DNA from: Vibrio aphrogenes
GTDB lineage: Bacteria; Pseudomonadota; Gammaproteobacteria; Enterobacterales; Vibrionaceae
Length of the DNA stretch: 64,000 bases
NCBI RefSeq assembly: GCF_002157735.2
Contig: NZ_AP018690.1
Span: 744,001 to 808,000 of the forward strand
Direction: 5' to 3'
In this document: in pieces, positions 1 to 8,560 of the stretch
How the letters are laid out: the number at the start of each line of letters is the position of its first letter
Position numbering within the stretch: the stretch's first letter is position 1
The notes under the pieces: model-generated
What the model saw: only the letters and a program-made list of their open reading frames with translations
Database searches by the model: none
What the model was told of the DNA's origin: nothing
Program-made: the position numbers and the translations under genes

Positions 1-1
1 A

Positions 2-253
2 TCTCTTATTTATAGTGGCAGCCTACTGTATACCGGTGGTAAAAAATTGGGGGCGGTCTTACTGTTATTCGTAATATTTTTTGCCACACTAGCAACTTTA
101 TATTGGCCTTTATTGCTCACCTTAATATTGGCATGTGTCATTGTGACCGTGGTACATAAACGCGTACCCCATCTTACACAGGTCAATCAAAGGCCAAATA
201 TTGATCGTCCTCTTACTCATCATGTTTGGGATTCCATTAATCGCCTTTGCTAG
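2..253 (+). CDS. C-terminal part of an unidentified membrane protein, cut by the window edge
   Basis: The reading frame is open from base 2, so the gene starts outside the window. About 84 residues are visible; the middle is strongly hydrophobic, with two likely membrane helices around a short aromatic turn (LYWPLL), and the end is polar. A TTG at 47 could be read as a start, but the frame continues upstream without a stop. I do not recognise the family. The downstream frame at 201-329 is also hydrophobic, so a frameshifted single gene or two overlapping small membrane genes are both possible. Confidence 0.4.
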   Translation, partial: SLIYSGSLLYTGGKKLGAVLLLFVIFFATLATLYWPLLLTLILACVIVTVVHKRVPHLTQVNQRPNIDRPLTHHVWDSINRLC

Positions 254-329
254 TGGATTCTGGCATAGCCAAACGACCAATGAAATCCGTATGCAGTTAA
301 TTCCATTGATGAATTATATCCATTATTAA
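201..329 (+). CDS. Possible small membrane protein overlapping the upstream ORF
   Basis: A 42-codon frame starting at TTG 201 with an AAAGG sequence seven bases before it. It encodes one hydrophobic helix followed by a polar tail ending at TAA 327-329. It overlaps the preceding partial frame by about 50 bases in another phase. It could be a translationally coupled small protein or the frameshifted tail of the upstream gene; nothing identifies its function. Confidence 0.2.
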   Translation: MIVLLLIMFGIPLIAFASGFWHSQTTNEIRMQLIPLMNYIHY

Positions 330-439
330 CAAAGTGCTAGGTCTTGATCCGGAGGCTGAAGACTCAGCTCAAAGTCTCCTATTAATCTTCAGCTTCATTA
401 ATCTTCAATTTCATTAATAACGAATGCGTCGAGCAGATT

Positions 440-1204
440 CTAATAAGCGACACACATTGGCGTTTGTGCGATGGGGTCTTGAATGACTTTTGCTTTCAGA
501 GAAAAAACCTCCTCAAGCATCGTTTCAGTAAACACATGTTCCGGAGTACCTTGCGCCACTAATTCGCCTTGTTTCAATATCACGAGGTGATCGCAATAAC
601 GACACGCTTGATTTAAATCGTGTAAAACCACAACCACGGTTTTCCCTTGTTTATTCATCTCTCTCATTATTTTCATTAACTCAATTTGATGAGAGAGATC
701 CAAATAGGTCGTCGGTTCATCCAGCATCACAATATTGGTATCTTGCGCTAATATCATGGCTATCCAAGCTCGTTGACGTTGCCCCCCAGATAACGATTCA
801 ACAGGTTGTAAGGCTAACTCACTGACCCCGGTTTCTTGCATCGCTTTTGCTACATAAGCTTTATCGGCTACCCCCAACTTACCCCAGTGCGACAAGTAAG
901 GTGAGCGACCATATTCAACTAACCTTTGTACGTTAATGCCCTCCGGTGTGACTAACATTTGCGGTAACAAAGACAATTCACGAGCCAGCTCTTTATCATC
1001 ATAAGCATTAAGGGGAACATTATTCAGTAACACGTTTCCCATTTTAGGTTTATGGATCCTTGCCAACGTTTTCAGCAACGTTGATTTACCACAGCCATTT
1101 GGCCCAATTAACGCTGTAATTTTTCCCTTTGGGATGGTGAGACTTAATTCTTTAATAATGACAGTATCACCATAAGAAACTTGCAATTTATGGGTCGAAA
1201 TCAT
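440..1204 (-). CDS. fecE: Iron-siderophore/ferric citrate ABC transporter ATPase (FecE/FhuC type)
   Basis: Cytoplasmic ATPase that drives ferric-chelate import through the two permeases encoded just upstream. It shows Walker A GPNGCGKST (about residues 34-42 from this start), the signature LSGGQRQR, Walker B ending in LDEP and a switch histidine in VLHDLNQ. Length (254 aa) is normal for FecE/FhuC proteins. A TTG six bases earlier is in frame, but the ATG at 1204 forms a typical ATGA overlap with the stop of the preceding permease gene, so that start is chosen. Substrate assignment (ferric citrate, vibrioferrin or another carboxylate siderophore) rests on the FecB-like binding protein nearby; PvuE of the vibrioferrin system is an alternative name. 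Confidence 0.88.
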   Translation of the reverse strand: MISTHKLQVSYGDTVIIKELSLTIPKGKITALIGPNGCGKSTLLKTLARIHKPKMGNVLLNNVPLNAYDDKELARELSLLPQMLVTPEGINVQRLVEYGRSPYLSHWGKLGVADKAYVAKAMQETGVSELALQPVESLSGGQRQRAWIAMILAQDTNIVMLDEPTTYLDLSHQIELMKIMREMNKQGKTVVVVLHDLNQACRYCDHLVILKQGELVAQGTPEHVFTETMLEEVFSLKAKVIQDPIAQTPMCVAY

Positions 1205-2190
1205 GACCAACCTTTGTAGCGTTGTAATAGAAAAATAAAATAAGGCGCGCCAATTAAAGACGTCAATACTCCAGCAGGAAGCTCAAGTGGTGGTTGTACA
1301 CCTCTTGCTAATATATCGGAAATGAGCACCATCAGGGCCCCAAAGATGGCAGAGCTAGGTACTAAAAACTTATGATGATGCCCAAATACCATTCGTGATA
1401 AATGAGGGGCCAGTAGACCGACAAAACTGATCGTGCCACACACCGAAATACTGATACTAGCCAATACCACCGCCGAGAATAATGCCATTCCTTGGAGACG
1501 TTTAGGTTGGACCCCCAGTGAGCTGGCGGCCTCTTCCCCTAACCCCATCACATCCAATCGCCAGGCTAACCATAAAGAAAATGGCAACATGACCAATAAA
1601 ATCCCTCCAATATAGGGCACTTGCTCCCAAGAGCGCCCCCATAAGCTGCCGGTTAACCACACCATTGCCGTGTTAATTTCAACAGGATTCACAATCAATA
1701 AGAAGTCGATGCAACTGGCAAAAAAGACGCTGACCGAGATGCCAATTAAGGCCAGATGACTCGGAGTTGGATTGATTTTATACGCCATAATTAAAATCAA
1801 TAATGCGGCACCGAGCCCTCCTGCTAAGGCACTAAGCGATAAGGTATATAAGGGGGCTTCAGGGTAGAGAATCAAAAGTGAGGTCGCGGCTAACCCTGCT
1901 CCAGCACTGATCCCCATCAGATCTGGTGAAGCTAATGGATTACGTATCACACCTTGAACCAACATGCCGGATAATCCAAGCCCAGCGCCAACCCCAATGG
2001 CTAAAACAACACGAGGTAAACGGTACTGATTAACAATGAAATCAAACTCACCACCAAACAATAATGTATGCCCAATTTGAGAAAGCGGTACTTGCATTGC
2101 ACCGATCATCAAACCCGCCACCCCCAAACCTGCGAGCAAGATGATAAAAATAATAAGCTTAATTTGCGGACTTCTTAATGTCTTATCCAT
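1201..2190 (-). CDS. fecD: Iron-siderophore ABC transporter permease (FecD type)
   Basis: Inner-membrane permease of the FecCD family, 329 aa with eight or more hydrophobic segments. The family motif for binding-protein docking, RNPLASPDLMG, is at about residues 83-93, and the GLLAPHLSR segment near residue 258 matches the ATPase-contact loop. Its start codon overlaps the stop of the preceding permease (TAATG) and its stop overlaps the start of the ATPase gene, so the three genes form one translationally coupled operon. It probably forms a heterodimer with the neighbouring permease. Confidence 0.88.
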   Translation of the reverse strand: MDKTLRSPQIKLIIFIILLAGLGVAGLMIGAMQVPLSQIGHTLLFGGEFDFIVNQYRLPRVVLAIGVGAGLGLSGMLVQGVIRNPLASPDLMGISAGAGLAATSLLILYPEAPLYTLSLSALAGGLGAALLILIMAYKINPTPSHLALIGISVSVFFASCIDFLLIVNPVEINTAMVWLTGSLWGRSWEQVPYIGGILLVMLPFSLWLAWRLDVMGLGEEAASSLGVQPKRLQGMALFSAVVLASISISVCGTISFVGLLAPHLSRMVFGHHHKFLVPSSAIFGALMVLISDILARGVQPPLELPAGVLTSLIGAPYFIFLLQRYKGWS

Positions 2191-3185
2191 TAGCGACCTC
2201 TCATTGCTAAAAAGATAAAGAATGGCGTACCGATCAAGGCCGTAATCACTCCTACTGGTGTTTCAGCAGGAAAAGCAATCGCCCTTGAAAAACCATCAGC
2301 CCAAACAATCAAGCTACCACCTAAGACCCCACAAGCCGGGATTAGAATGTGAAAATCATTCCCCACTAACCGCTTCACAATATGAGGTACTAACATGCCA
2401 ACAAAACCAATTGGCCCCGCCACTGCAACGCTGGATGTCGTTAATAACACCACTGCGAGACACGTCAAGGTGCGCGTCATTGTGATGTTCAAGCCCAAAC
2501 TTGTGGCAACCTCATTCCCTAAAGAAAGTAGATTTAAGAATTTCGCAATGTATATGGCCAGCAACAATCCGCTCACACTGTAGGGCCACAAGATCTGCCA
2601 TTGCACCCAACTCATTGACGATAATGAACCCGCTAACCAACTGACCACCGAATAAGCTTTATCATCAGCCAATATCACTGCAGCACGTGTTATACCGCTA
2701 AATAAAGCGCTAATTGCAATCCCTGCCAATATTAATTTAAGTTTGTGTGGACGAGATGAAAAGAACCCACCAAGTATCATCACTAATGCACCACTCACAC
2801 AGCCGCCCATCGCCGCCACCACCACACTAGGAAGATCCACTAAGAAGGGAGCCCCTATTGCAGCAAGTGCCATAAAACAAGCAGCCCCGGTATTAATACC
2901 CAATACCGAAGGTGAGGCTAAAGGATTACGGGTAAGCCCTTGAATTAACGCTCCAGAAATAGCCAAGCTAGCGCCGATGGTAAAGCCAGAAAGTAACCGA
3001 GGTATTCGAATCGAAAGCAATATTTGATGTTCAATACTCGTCGAGTCAAAGGACATGAGAGTATCGACCAAATGATGAATAGTAAGAGGAAAACTAGACC
3101 ACGATAGAAGCGAAAAAAGGCTACCAAAAGCTAAAAGCACGCTCAGTAATAACCAAGTAAAAAGAGGAAAGAAAGGGGATCGCAT
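2190..3185 (-). CDS. fecC: Iron-siderophore ABC transporter permease (FecC type)
   Basis: First gene of the permease/ATPase operon: a 331-aa FecCD-family integral membrane protein. RNPLASPSVLG is at about residues 86-96 and the MLVPHIVKR segment near residue 268 is the expected cytoplasmic coupling loop. It faces away from the TonB receptor gene; the 341-base gap between them carries two Fur-box matches, so iron repression of both directions is likely. PvuC-type naming is possible if the system imports vibrioferrin; no siderophore biosynthesis gene is visible in the window. Confidence 0.87.
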   Translation of the reverse strand: MRSPFFPLFTWLLLSVLLAFGSLFSLLSWSSFPLTIHHLVDTLMSFDSTSIEHQILLSIRIPRLLSGFTIGASLAISGALIQGLTRNPLASPSVLGINTGAACFMALAAIGAPFLVDLPSVVVAAMGGCVSGALVMILGGFFSSRPHKLKLILAGIAISALFSGITRAAVILADDKAYSVVSWLAGSLSSMSWVQWQILWPYSVSGLLLAIYIAKFLNLLSLGNEVATSLGLNITMTRTLTCLAVVLLTTSSVAVAGPIGFVGMLVPHIVKRLVGNDFHILIPACGVLGGSLIVWADGFSRAIAFPAETPVGVITALIGTPFFIFLAMRGR

Positions 3186-3272
3186 TAGATGATTTGTACA
3201 CTCATTAAAAGAGTAAGTTCAAATGAAATCACCTTACTCTTATTCAATATTTATGCACATACTACACGCCAG

Positions 3273-3291
3273 TGAATTGATAATCAATATC
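3273..3291. promoter_or_regulatory. Probable Fur box, nearer the permease operon
   Basis: Matches 14 of 19 positions of the classical Fur consensus, with an intact GATAAT followed by CAATATC. It lies about 90 bases before the leftward permease gene, a position suited to repressing that promoter. The rest of the 341-base divergent region is A+T rich and shows no other gene. Confidence 0.45.
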
Positions 3292-3415
3292 ATTAAAACC
3301 TTAAAAACATCAACTCGATAAATAACTTCTAACAAACTATTACACAAAATCACAACCTAAATCACAAAAAAAACCAAAACCATCCCTTAAACATTCATCA
3401 AATTAATATTGATTA

Positions 3416-3434
3416 AATAATGAGAATCATTACC
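3416..3434. promoter_or_regulatory. Fur box upstream of the TonB receptor gene
   Basis: The 19-mer AATAATGAGAATCATTACC matches the Fur consensus at 16 of 19 positions and is nearly palindromic. It lies about 95 bases before the receptor start. This is strong sequence support for iron-dependent repression of the receptor/binding-protein transcript. Confidence 0.7.
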
Positions 3435-3526
3435 ATGTGCGTTCACTTTTACATGAATATGAATAACCTTATACAAAAAACGCCTTTAACTGCATTTTTA
3501 TGCAAAAATAACTTCAGAGCCGTAAT

Positions 3527-5659
3527 ATGAAATTATCACCAAACACCAGCGTCAAAGGTTTAGCCTTAATACTTGGTATACATGGTTATGCCATGGCAGA
3601 AGATGAACCACGATCAACTCTTGATAGCTCAAATATTAACGAAACCTTCACGGTAGTTGGTCAACAACATTCTTATTTAAACCCTCAAGTCAGTACCGCA
3701 ACCAAAACCGATATCGATCCTCTTGATACCCCCAGTACAGTCAATATTATCAACCAACAATTTTTACAAGATATCGGTGCTACGACGCTAGAAGACGCTT
3801 ATGGTTATACAACCAGCCTCACTCGCTCTGGTGTCGATGCAGATAGTTTTACTTTACGTGGAATGCCGGCCGACCTGAATACAATTCAAGTCAATGGCTT
3901 ACCCGGTTTAGCCTCACGCTTTGGCTCACCCACCACCGCCAATATCGAACAGGTTGAAATTTTAAAAGGTCCAGCTTCCATTATGTATGGGCAAATTCAA
4001 CCCGGCGGAATCGTCAACATCATCACCAAAAAGCCGCAAGATTCCGCCTCAATCAACTATGATATTTCAACCCGCACTTATACTACCGATGTGAGTGGCT
4101 TTGGTGAAGACAATCGATTTGTGGGTACGCTAGATGCCACCGGGCCATTAAATGAAAGTAAAACCTGGTTATATCGAATGATAATCAGTGGTGAAGATGC
4201 CGATTCTTATCGCAATGACGTTAATGCCCAAAACTATTACTTTTTCCCCACACTGACTTATCGACCTTCAGCTCTAACAGAACTCACCTTTGGTTTAGAG
4301 CTTCAATCCGAACAACGTGTTGCCGATAACGGTATTGCCGTGCTCAATCATGATATAAATCAAGCCCCTTCAATTGATACCCATTATCAATCTGCTGATG
4401 ATACTGACGAGGACAAAGGAACCGTTGCGTTCGCGACCTTCACTACGGCCTTGAATAATGATTTTGATTTTACCGTTGATTGGCGCAGTGTTTGGCATGA
4501 AGATTCACGTAATTTATACGAAACCAGAAGTGTCGATGATAGTACTCAAACCGTCAGTGTTCGTGACCGAGACCAAGTCAATAAACGGGAATATCATTTC
4601 GTTGATGTACGTACCACTGGCAGTCTCTGGGCTTATGGTATGGAACATAAACTACTCTTAGGTGGAAATATTGGCTTAGAAAAGAAAGATTTTCTTCGCG
4701 AAACCTACGCAACGACCAGTGTCGATTTTTATAATCCACAAACTTCGACTGCTCGCAATGAGAGTAAATACAAACAAGACCATCGAATCACCAATTACAC
4801 AAACTATGGATTGTATGTTCAAGACTCCATCCGCCTGAATGAATCTTGGACCGTGATGGGTGGTTTACGTTATACCCGTCAAGATGTCGATTTTGACTAT
4901 GTCAGCAAATCGACAACCGATACACAATCTACCGATGCCTTTGTTTCTCAAGCCGGTATTGTTTATAAAATCTATGAAGGTAGCTCACTCTATGCTAGCT
5001 ATGGCGAAAGCTTTAACCCTAATAGTGTTGAGAAAAAAGACATCTACGGCGATGCTTTTGATCCCGAAAAAGGCCGTCAATATGAATTTGGTACTAAAAC
5101 CAACATACTCAACGAGAACACCAATCTCACGATTGCATATTTTGATATCGAAAAAACCAATGTGGTTGAGCAAAACGATGAAGGCGATTATGAATTACTT
5201 GGTGGCATACGCAGTAAAGGGATTGAAACTGAATTATTAGTCATGCCCCTTGAAAACTGGCAAATCAAGCTCGGCTACTCTTATGTGGATTCAGAGATTT
5301 CAGACAACCCTGATTCCTCAATCCAAGGTAATCGTACGCCAATGACGGCTTATAATGATGCGTATATTTGGACAAAATACAACCTCCCCTATGAAGTTGC
5401 CGGTGGCATTTTAGGGACAACATTAGGAGTGAATTATGAAGGAGCTCGTTATACCAGCGAAGATCCTTCCGACCGTGTCGAATTACCCGCTTATGTCACC
5501 GTGGATGTCGGGCTGCATTATGAAATCAATAACTATCGAACTTCCCTTAATATCGCCAATCTTTTTGATGAACAATATTATGTAGGCGGTACGGATAATT
5601 ATCGCATCTATTCAGGTGATCCACGTAAAATCATGCTGAGCTTTTCAGGTAAGTTTTAA
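3527..5659 (+). CDS. TonB-dependent ferric-siderophore outer-membrane receptor
   Basis: Outer-membrane beta-barrel receptor of 710 aa. A signal peptide ends near residue 24 (AMA/ED), a TonB-box-like segment (ETFTVVG) is at residues 39-45, and the plug domain carries the conserved EQVEILKGPASIMYG to NIITKKP stretch at about 141-169. The chain ends in phenylalanine, as barrel proteins do. It lacks the extra N-terminal signalling domain of E. coli FecA, so it is closer in layout to PvuA/FhuE-like siderophore receptors despite the FecB-like partner. It overlaps the next gene by one base (TAATG). The ligand is not proven; vibrioferrin, citrate or another hydroxycarboxylate siderophore are candidates. 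Confidence 0.88.
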   Translation: MKLSPNTSVKGLALILGIHGYAMAEDEPRSTLDSSNINETFTVVGQQHSYLNPQVSTATKTDIDPLDTPSTVNIINQQFLQDIGATTLEDAYGYTTSLTRSGVDADSFTLRGMPADLNTIQVNGLPGLASRFGSPTTANIEQVEILKGPASIMYGQIQPGGIVNIITKKPQDSASINYDISTRTYTTDVSGFGEDNRFVGTLDATGPLNESKTWLYRMIISGEDADSYRNDVNAQNYYFFPTLTYRPSALTELTFGLELQSEQRVADNGIAVLNHDINQAPSIDTHYQSADDTDEDKGTVAFATFTTALNNDFDFTVDWRSVWHEDSRNLYETRSVDDSTQTVSVRDRDQVNKREYHFVDVRTTGSLWAYGMEHKLLLGGNIGLEKKDFLRETYATTSVDFYNPQTSTARNESKYKQDHRITNYTNYGLYVQDSIRLNESWTVMGGLRYTRQDVDFDYVSKSTTDTQSTDAFVSQAGIVYKIYEGSSLYASYGESFNPNSVEKKDIYGDAFDPEKGRQYEFGTKTNILNENTNLTIAYFDIEKTNVVEQNDEGDYELLGGIRSKGIETELLVMPLENWQIKLGYSYVDSEISDNPDSSIQGNRTPMTAYNDAYIWTKYNLPYEVAGGILGTTLGVNYEGARYTSEDPSDRVELPAYVTVDVGLHYEINNYRTSLNIANLFDEQYYVGGTDNYRIYSGDPRKIMLSFSGKF

Positions 5660-6534
5660 TGAGATTTCCGTACCGAATTAGCCATTTATGCTGGCTACTG
5701 TGTCTTTACTTATTCGCAATCGCACCAGCTCAAAGTGCTCCTATCGTGGCAAGTTCCACACTAAAGGTAGTAGTCCTAGAGTATTCCTTTATTGATGCGC
5801 TGGCCGTTATTGGTGTCTCTCCTATCGGAGTTGCGGATGATAACCAACCTGAGCGTATCCTTCCTCAAGTGAGAGCCTTGATCTCTCCTTGGGTGTCTGT
5901 TGGCATGCGTTCTCAACCTAACTTAGAAATTATTGCCCAACTTAAGCCCGACTTGATTATTGCCGATGCACATCGACATAAGGTGAGTTTACATTCCTTA
6001 TCTGAGATAGCACCGACGTTATTATTAAAAAGCCGAGGTGAAAGTTATCAAGAAAGTTTAGAGGCAGCCTTACAAATAGGGAAAGCCGTTGGGAAAGAAC
6101 AAGAGATGCGACAACGTCTAGCAAAACATCGAAAGATAATGGAAAGCTACAAAGGAAAGTTCTCGGCTCAAGGTGTAGTTCAATTTGCAAATGTCAATGA
6201 CCGAGGTATGTGGCTACATGGCCCAAAATCCTATACGGGTAGCTTACTCGCTTACTTAGGCCTACAACCCGCTTTGCCTTCATTACAATCGAGCCATTTA
6301 ATGGAAGCGAATTTAGAAGTGCTATTGAAAGTGAATCCTGATTGGTTCTTTTATAGTAAAAAAAAGCCGCAAACGGTCTTGGATACTTGGCAGAAAAACC
6401 CTCTTTATTCGTTGCTCAAAATTCATACCAACCATCAAGCGATTCAAGTCTCTCCCGAGCTCTGGTCGCTTAATCGAGGTATGTTAGCTGCCGAGGGAAT
6501 TGCCCAAGATCTTGATTCCATATTCAACCCGTAA
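5659..6534 (+). CDS. fecB: Periplasmic ferric-chelate binding protein (FecB type)
   Basis: Class III periplasmic binding protein, 291 aa, with a signal peptide to about residue 26 (AQSA). Stretches such as VVVLEYSFIDALAVIGV, PIGVADDN and LKPDLIIAD follow E. coli FecB closely as I remember that protein, and PvuB of vibrioferrin uptake belongs to the same group. It hands the ferric complex to the FecCD-like permease encoded on the opposite strand. Translation is coupled to the receptor gene. The split order (receptor plus binding protein divergent from permeases plus ATPase) differs from the single fecABCDE operon of E. coli. A strong terminator follows about 180 bases downstream. Confidence 0.85.
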   Translation: MRFPYRISHLCWLLCLYLFAIAPAQSAPIVASSTLKVVVLEYSFIDALAVIGVSPIGVADDNQPERILPQVRALISPWVSVGMRSQPNLEIIAQLKPDLIIADAHRHKVSLHSLSEIAPTLLLKSRGESYQESLEAALQIGKAVGKEQEMRQRLAKHRKIMESYKGKFSAQGVVQFANVNDRGMWLHGPKSYTGSLLAYLGLQPALPSLQSSHLMEANLEVLLKVNPDWFFYSKKKPQTVLDTWQKNPLYSLLKIHTNHQAIQVSPELWSLNRGMLAAEGIAQDLDSIFNP

Positions 6535-6712
6535 TATTTACCCAGTAATAATGCTCGACTGTACCCAGATAAGCACTCAAATTGCCTCTAGTAGTTTAAG
6601 GATAAACGAAAAGTTAAACGCCGTTATCAAGCTTTTTAACAAGCAAGAATGACTAGGTAACGAGTACAATTGGTATTGCTGTGATTGGTATTACTGGAAT
6701 AGTTATAACGGC

Positions 6713-6745
6713 AAAGGTCTAGTGTTCGAACTAGACCTTTTTTTA
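6713..6745 (+). terminator. Rho-independent terminator of the receptor/fecB operon
   Basis: Perfect 11-bp stem (AAAGGTCTAGT with its complement), six-base loop, then a T run in the plus direction. The 180 bases between fecB and this hairpin hold no gene, only a short direct repeat of ATTGGTATT near 6670-6695. Confidence 0.8.
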
Positions 6746-6775
6746 ATGAATAGCAGATAAAAAGCATAATGACGG

Positions 6776-8002
6776 TTACGACTGAATAAGTGTTTGCTTG
6801 ACTCTGGTCGGTAACCAAAAAGAAATAATAGTGGTCAATACCAAGAATGCAAATGACACCCATAGGCAAGCTGAAAATCCCCACATTTGGAATACCCAAC
6901 CCGATAATACCGTGCCAATTAAGCGCCCCATTGCATTCGCCATATAGTAAAAACCTACGTCGAGTGACACGCCATCGCCTTTTGCATAACTCACAATCAA
7001 GTAAGAATGCAGAGAAGAGTTAACCGCAAATACTGCGCCAAAAATCATCAACCCCACAACAATCACCACTTCTGGATGCCATTGTTGTTGCACACTATAC
7101 GCAATCAGCCCGGTCACGATCGATAAGACTAAAGCCCATACTATGGCGGCTTTGCCATCAGGAACTTGCCCTGATTTACTGCCGGTTATTTTTGGAGCAA
7201 TACCTTGAATAATGCCATAGCCAATCACCCATAGCGCGAGGAACCCTCCGACCATACTGTGATCCCAGCCAAATACCGTGCCTAAATAAATCGGCAAGGC
7301 AATCACAAACCAGACATCACGCGCGCCAAATAAAAACATTCGAGCCGCCGATAAGATGTTAACACTGCTCGATTTAGAGAATATTTCTGAGAATTTAGGC
7401 TTATTCTTTGCTTTACCAAGATCCGATTTTAAGCTCATGACGCTACCAATAAAGACCAATAATAGCACGCCAGCCATCGCCGCAACCGCATATTGAAAAC
7501 CGATAACCGATAGTAATACCCCGCCTAAAAAGAACCCCGCTCCTTTTAAGGCATTTTTAGACCCTGTCAGTATAGCAATCCATTTATACAATGCACCTTG
7601 CGCATTTTCAGGCAATAAAGTCTTAATGGAACTTTTCGCACTCATTTTATTAAGATCTTTCGCTATCCCCGATAATGCTTGCGCTGCCATCACCCATGGA
7701 ATAGAAAGCCAAGCGGCAGGCACCGCTAACATTGAAAGGGCAATGATTTGCATCGCTAAACCAATATTCATCGTGCGATTTAACCCTAACCGCGCCCCTA
7801 ACCATCCGCCAATGAGGTTGGTCACCACTCCGAAAAATTCATAAAATAAAAACAGCGAGGCAATTTCTAAAGTGGAATACCCCAAGTCATAAAAGTAGAG
7901 AACCACCAACATGCGCAATGCGCCATCGGTGATAGTGAAATTCCAATAATTAAATGTCACCAACATGTACTGGCGAACATTTTGATTGAGCTGAGAAAAC
8001 AT
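6776..8002 (-). CDS. arsJ: Organoarsenical efflux transporter ArsJ (MFS family)
   Basis: MFS-type inner-membrane protein of about 408 aa with some twelve hydrophobic segments. The N-terminal region (MLVTFNYWNFTITDGALRMLVVLYFYDLGYS) fits ArsJ as I know it, and the neighbours are the usual partners: a dedicated GAPDH and ArsR. In the known pathway GAPDH makes 1-arseno-3-phosphoglycerate from arsenate and ArsJ exports it, where it decays to arsenate. A start ten codons earlier is open, but the ATG at 8002 has an AGAGAG sequence ahead of it and gives the usual N-terminus. Last gene of the operon; 48 bases separate it from the phosphatase gene. Confidence 0.88.
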   Translation of the reverse strand: MFSQLNQNVRQYMLVTFNYWNFTITDGALRMLVVLYFYDLGYSTLEIASLFLFYEFFGVVTNLIGGWLGARLGLNRTMNIGLAMQIIALSMLAVPAAWLSIPWVMAAQALSGIAKDLNKMSAKSSIKTLLPENAQGALYKWIAILTGSKNALKGAGFFLGGVLLSVIGFQYAVAAMAGVLLLVFIGSVMSLKSDLGKAKNKPKFSEIFSKSSSVNILSAARMFLFGARDVWFVIALPIYLGTVFGWDHSMVGGFLALWVIGYGIIQGIAPKITGSKSGQVPDGKAAIVWALVLSIVTGLIAYSVQQQWHPEVVIVVGLMIFGAVFAVNSSLHSYLIVSYAKGDGVSLDVGFYYMANAMGRLIGTVLSGWVFQMWGFSACLWVSFAFLVLTTIISFWLPTRVKQTLIQS

Positions 8003-8050
8003 ACTTAACTCTCTTTGAAAAGAGCCGCACAAGGCAGCTCTTTTAAGGTT

Positions 8051-8548
8051 TTACTGGTTAACAAACTGATGGATGTACTCAACTTGCACATCTTTGGTGA
8101 ATGCACCCGGTCTCAATGCTTGCACTTGAGAAATAATTTCCGGCAATGACCACCCTTTTTCTAATAACAGGTGAGCTGCCAGTAACCCAGTACGACCAGA
8201 GCCGCCCATACAATGCATGGCAATCTTGTCACCATTGGTTAAGGCTTTATGGAGAGAGGGGGATACATGCTTCCAACGAGCTTGAAAAGCCTCATCAGGA
8301 GCGCAATCATCTTCGATTGGGGTATGAAACCATTGCAGACCGGCTTTTTCGACGATATCAGGTAAATCGCCAACCCCTTTGTCTTGCATTTCTTTCATAC
8401 TCAGCGCAGTCACCACCACAGTGACTCCTTGAGATTTTAACTGCTCGACACTGTCACTCAAAGAAGCGTCTTTTGTGCCCGGACAAGGCGTTAACACCAA
8501 ACCAGCATTATTTTCTTCAACGGGAAGTTCCCATGTTGGATGTGTCAT
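8051..8548 (-). CDS. Dual-specificity/CDKN3-like CX5R phosphatase in the arsenate operon
   Basis: A 165-aa cytoplasmic protein with the cysteine-phosphatase P-loop HCMGGSGRTG (nucleophile C113, arginine R119) and a possible general-acid loop IEDDCAPD at about 78-85. This places it in the tyrosine/dual-specificity phosphatase fold, not in the ArsC arsenate reductase families. It sits between GAPDH and arsJ on the same strand with a 12-base gap after GAPDH, so it is co-transcribed. Similar proteins are known near arsJ in other genomes, but the job is unclear: acting on an arseno- or phospho-metabolite, reducing arsenate, or signalling are all open. Confidence 0.75.
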   Translation of the reverse strand: MTHPTWELPVEENNAGLVLTPCPGTKDASLSDSVEQLKSQGVTVVVTALSMKEMQDKGVGDLPDIVEKAGLQWFHTPIEDDCAPDEAFQARWKHVSPSLHKALTNGDKIAMHCMGGSGRTGLLAAHLLLEKGWSLPEIISQVQALRPGAFTKDVQVEYIHQFVNQ

Positions 8549-8560
8549 GTTTCTTTTTCC

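Noticed and set aside
4860..5240. 126-codon ORF inside the TonB receptor gene
   Set aside because: Out-of-frame shadow of a gene with clear receptor motifs.
6636..6899. Minus-strand 87-codon ORF at the arsJ end
   Set aside because: Overlaps the arsJ coding end in another frame and crosses the fecB terminator.
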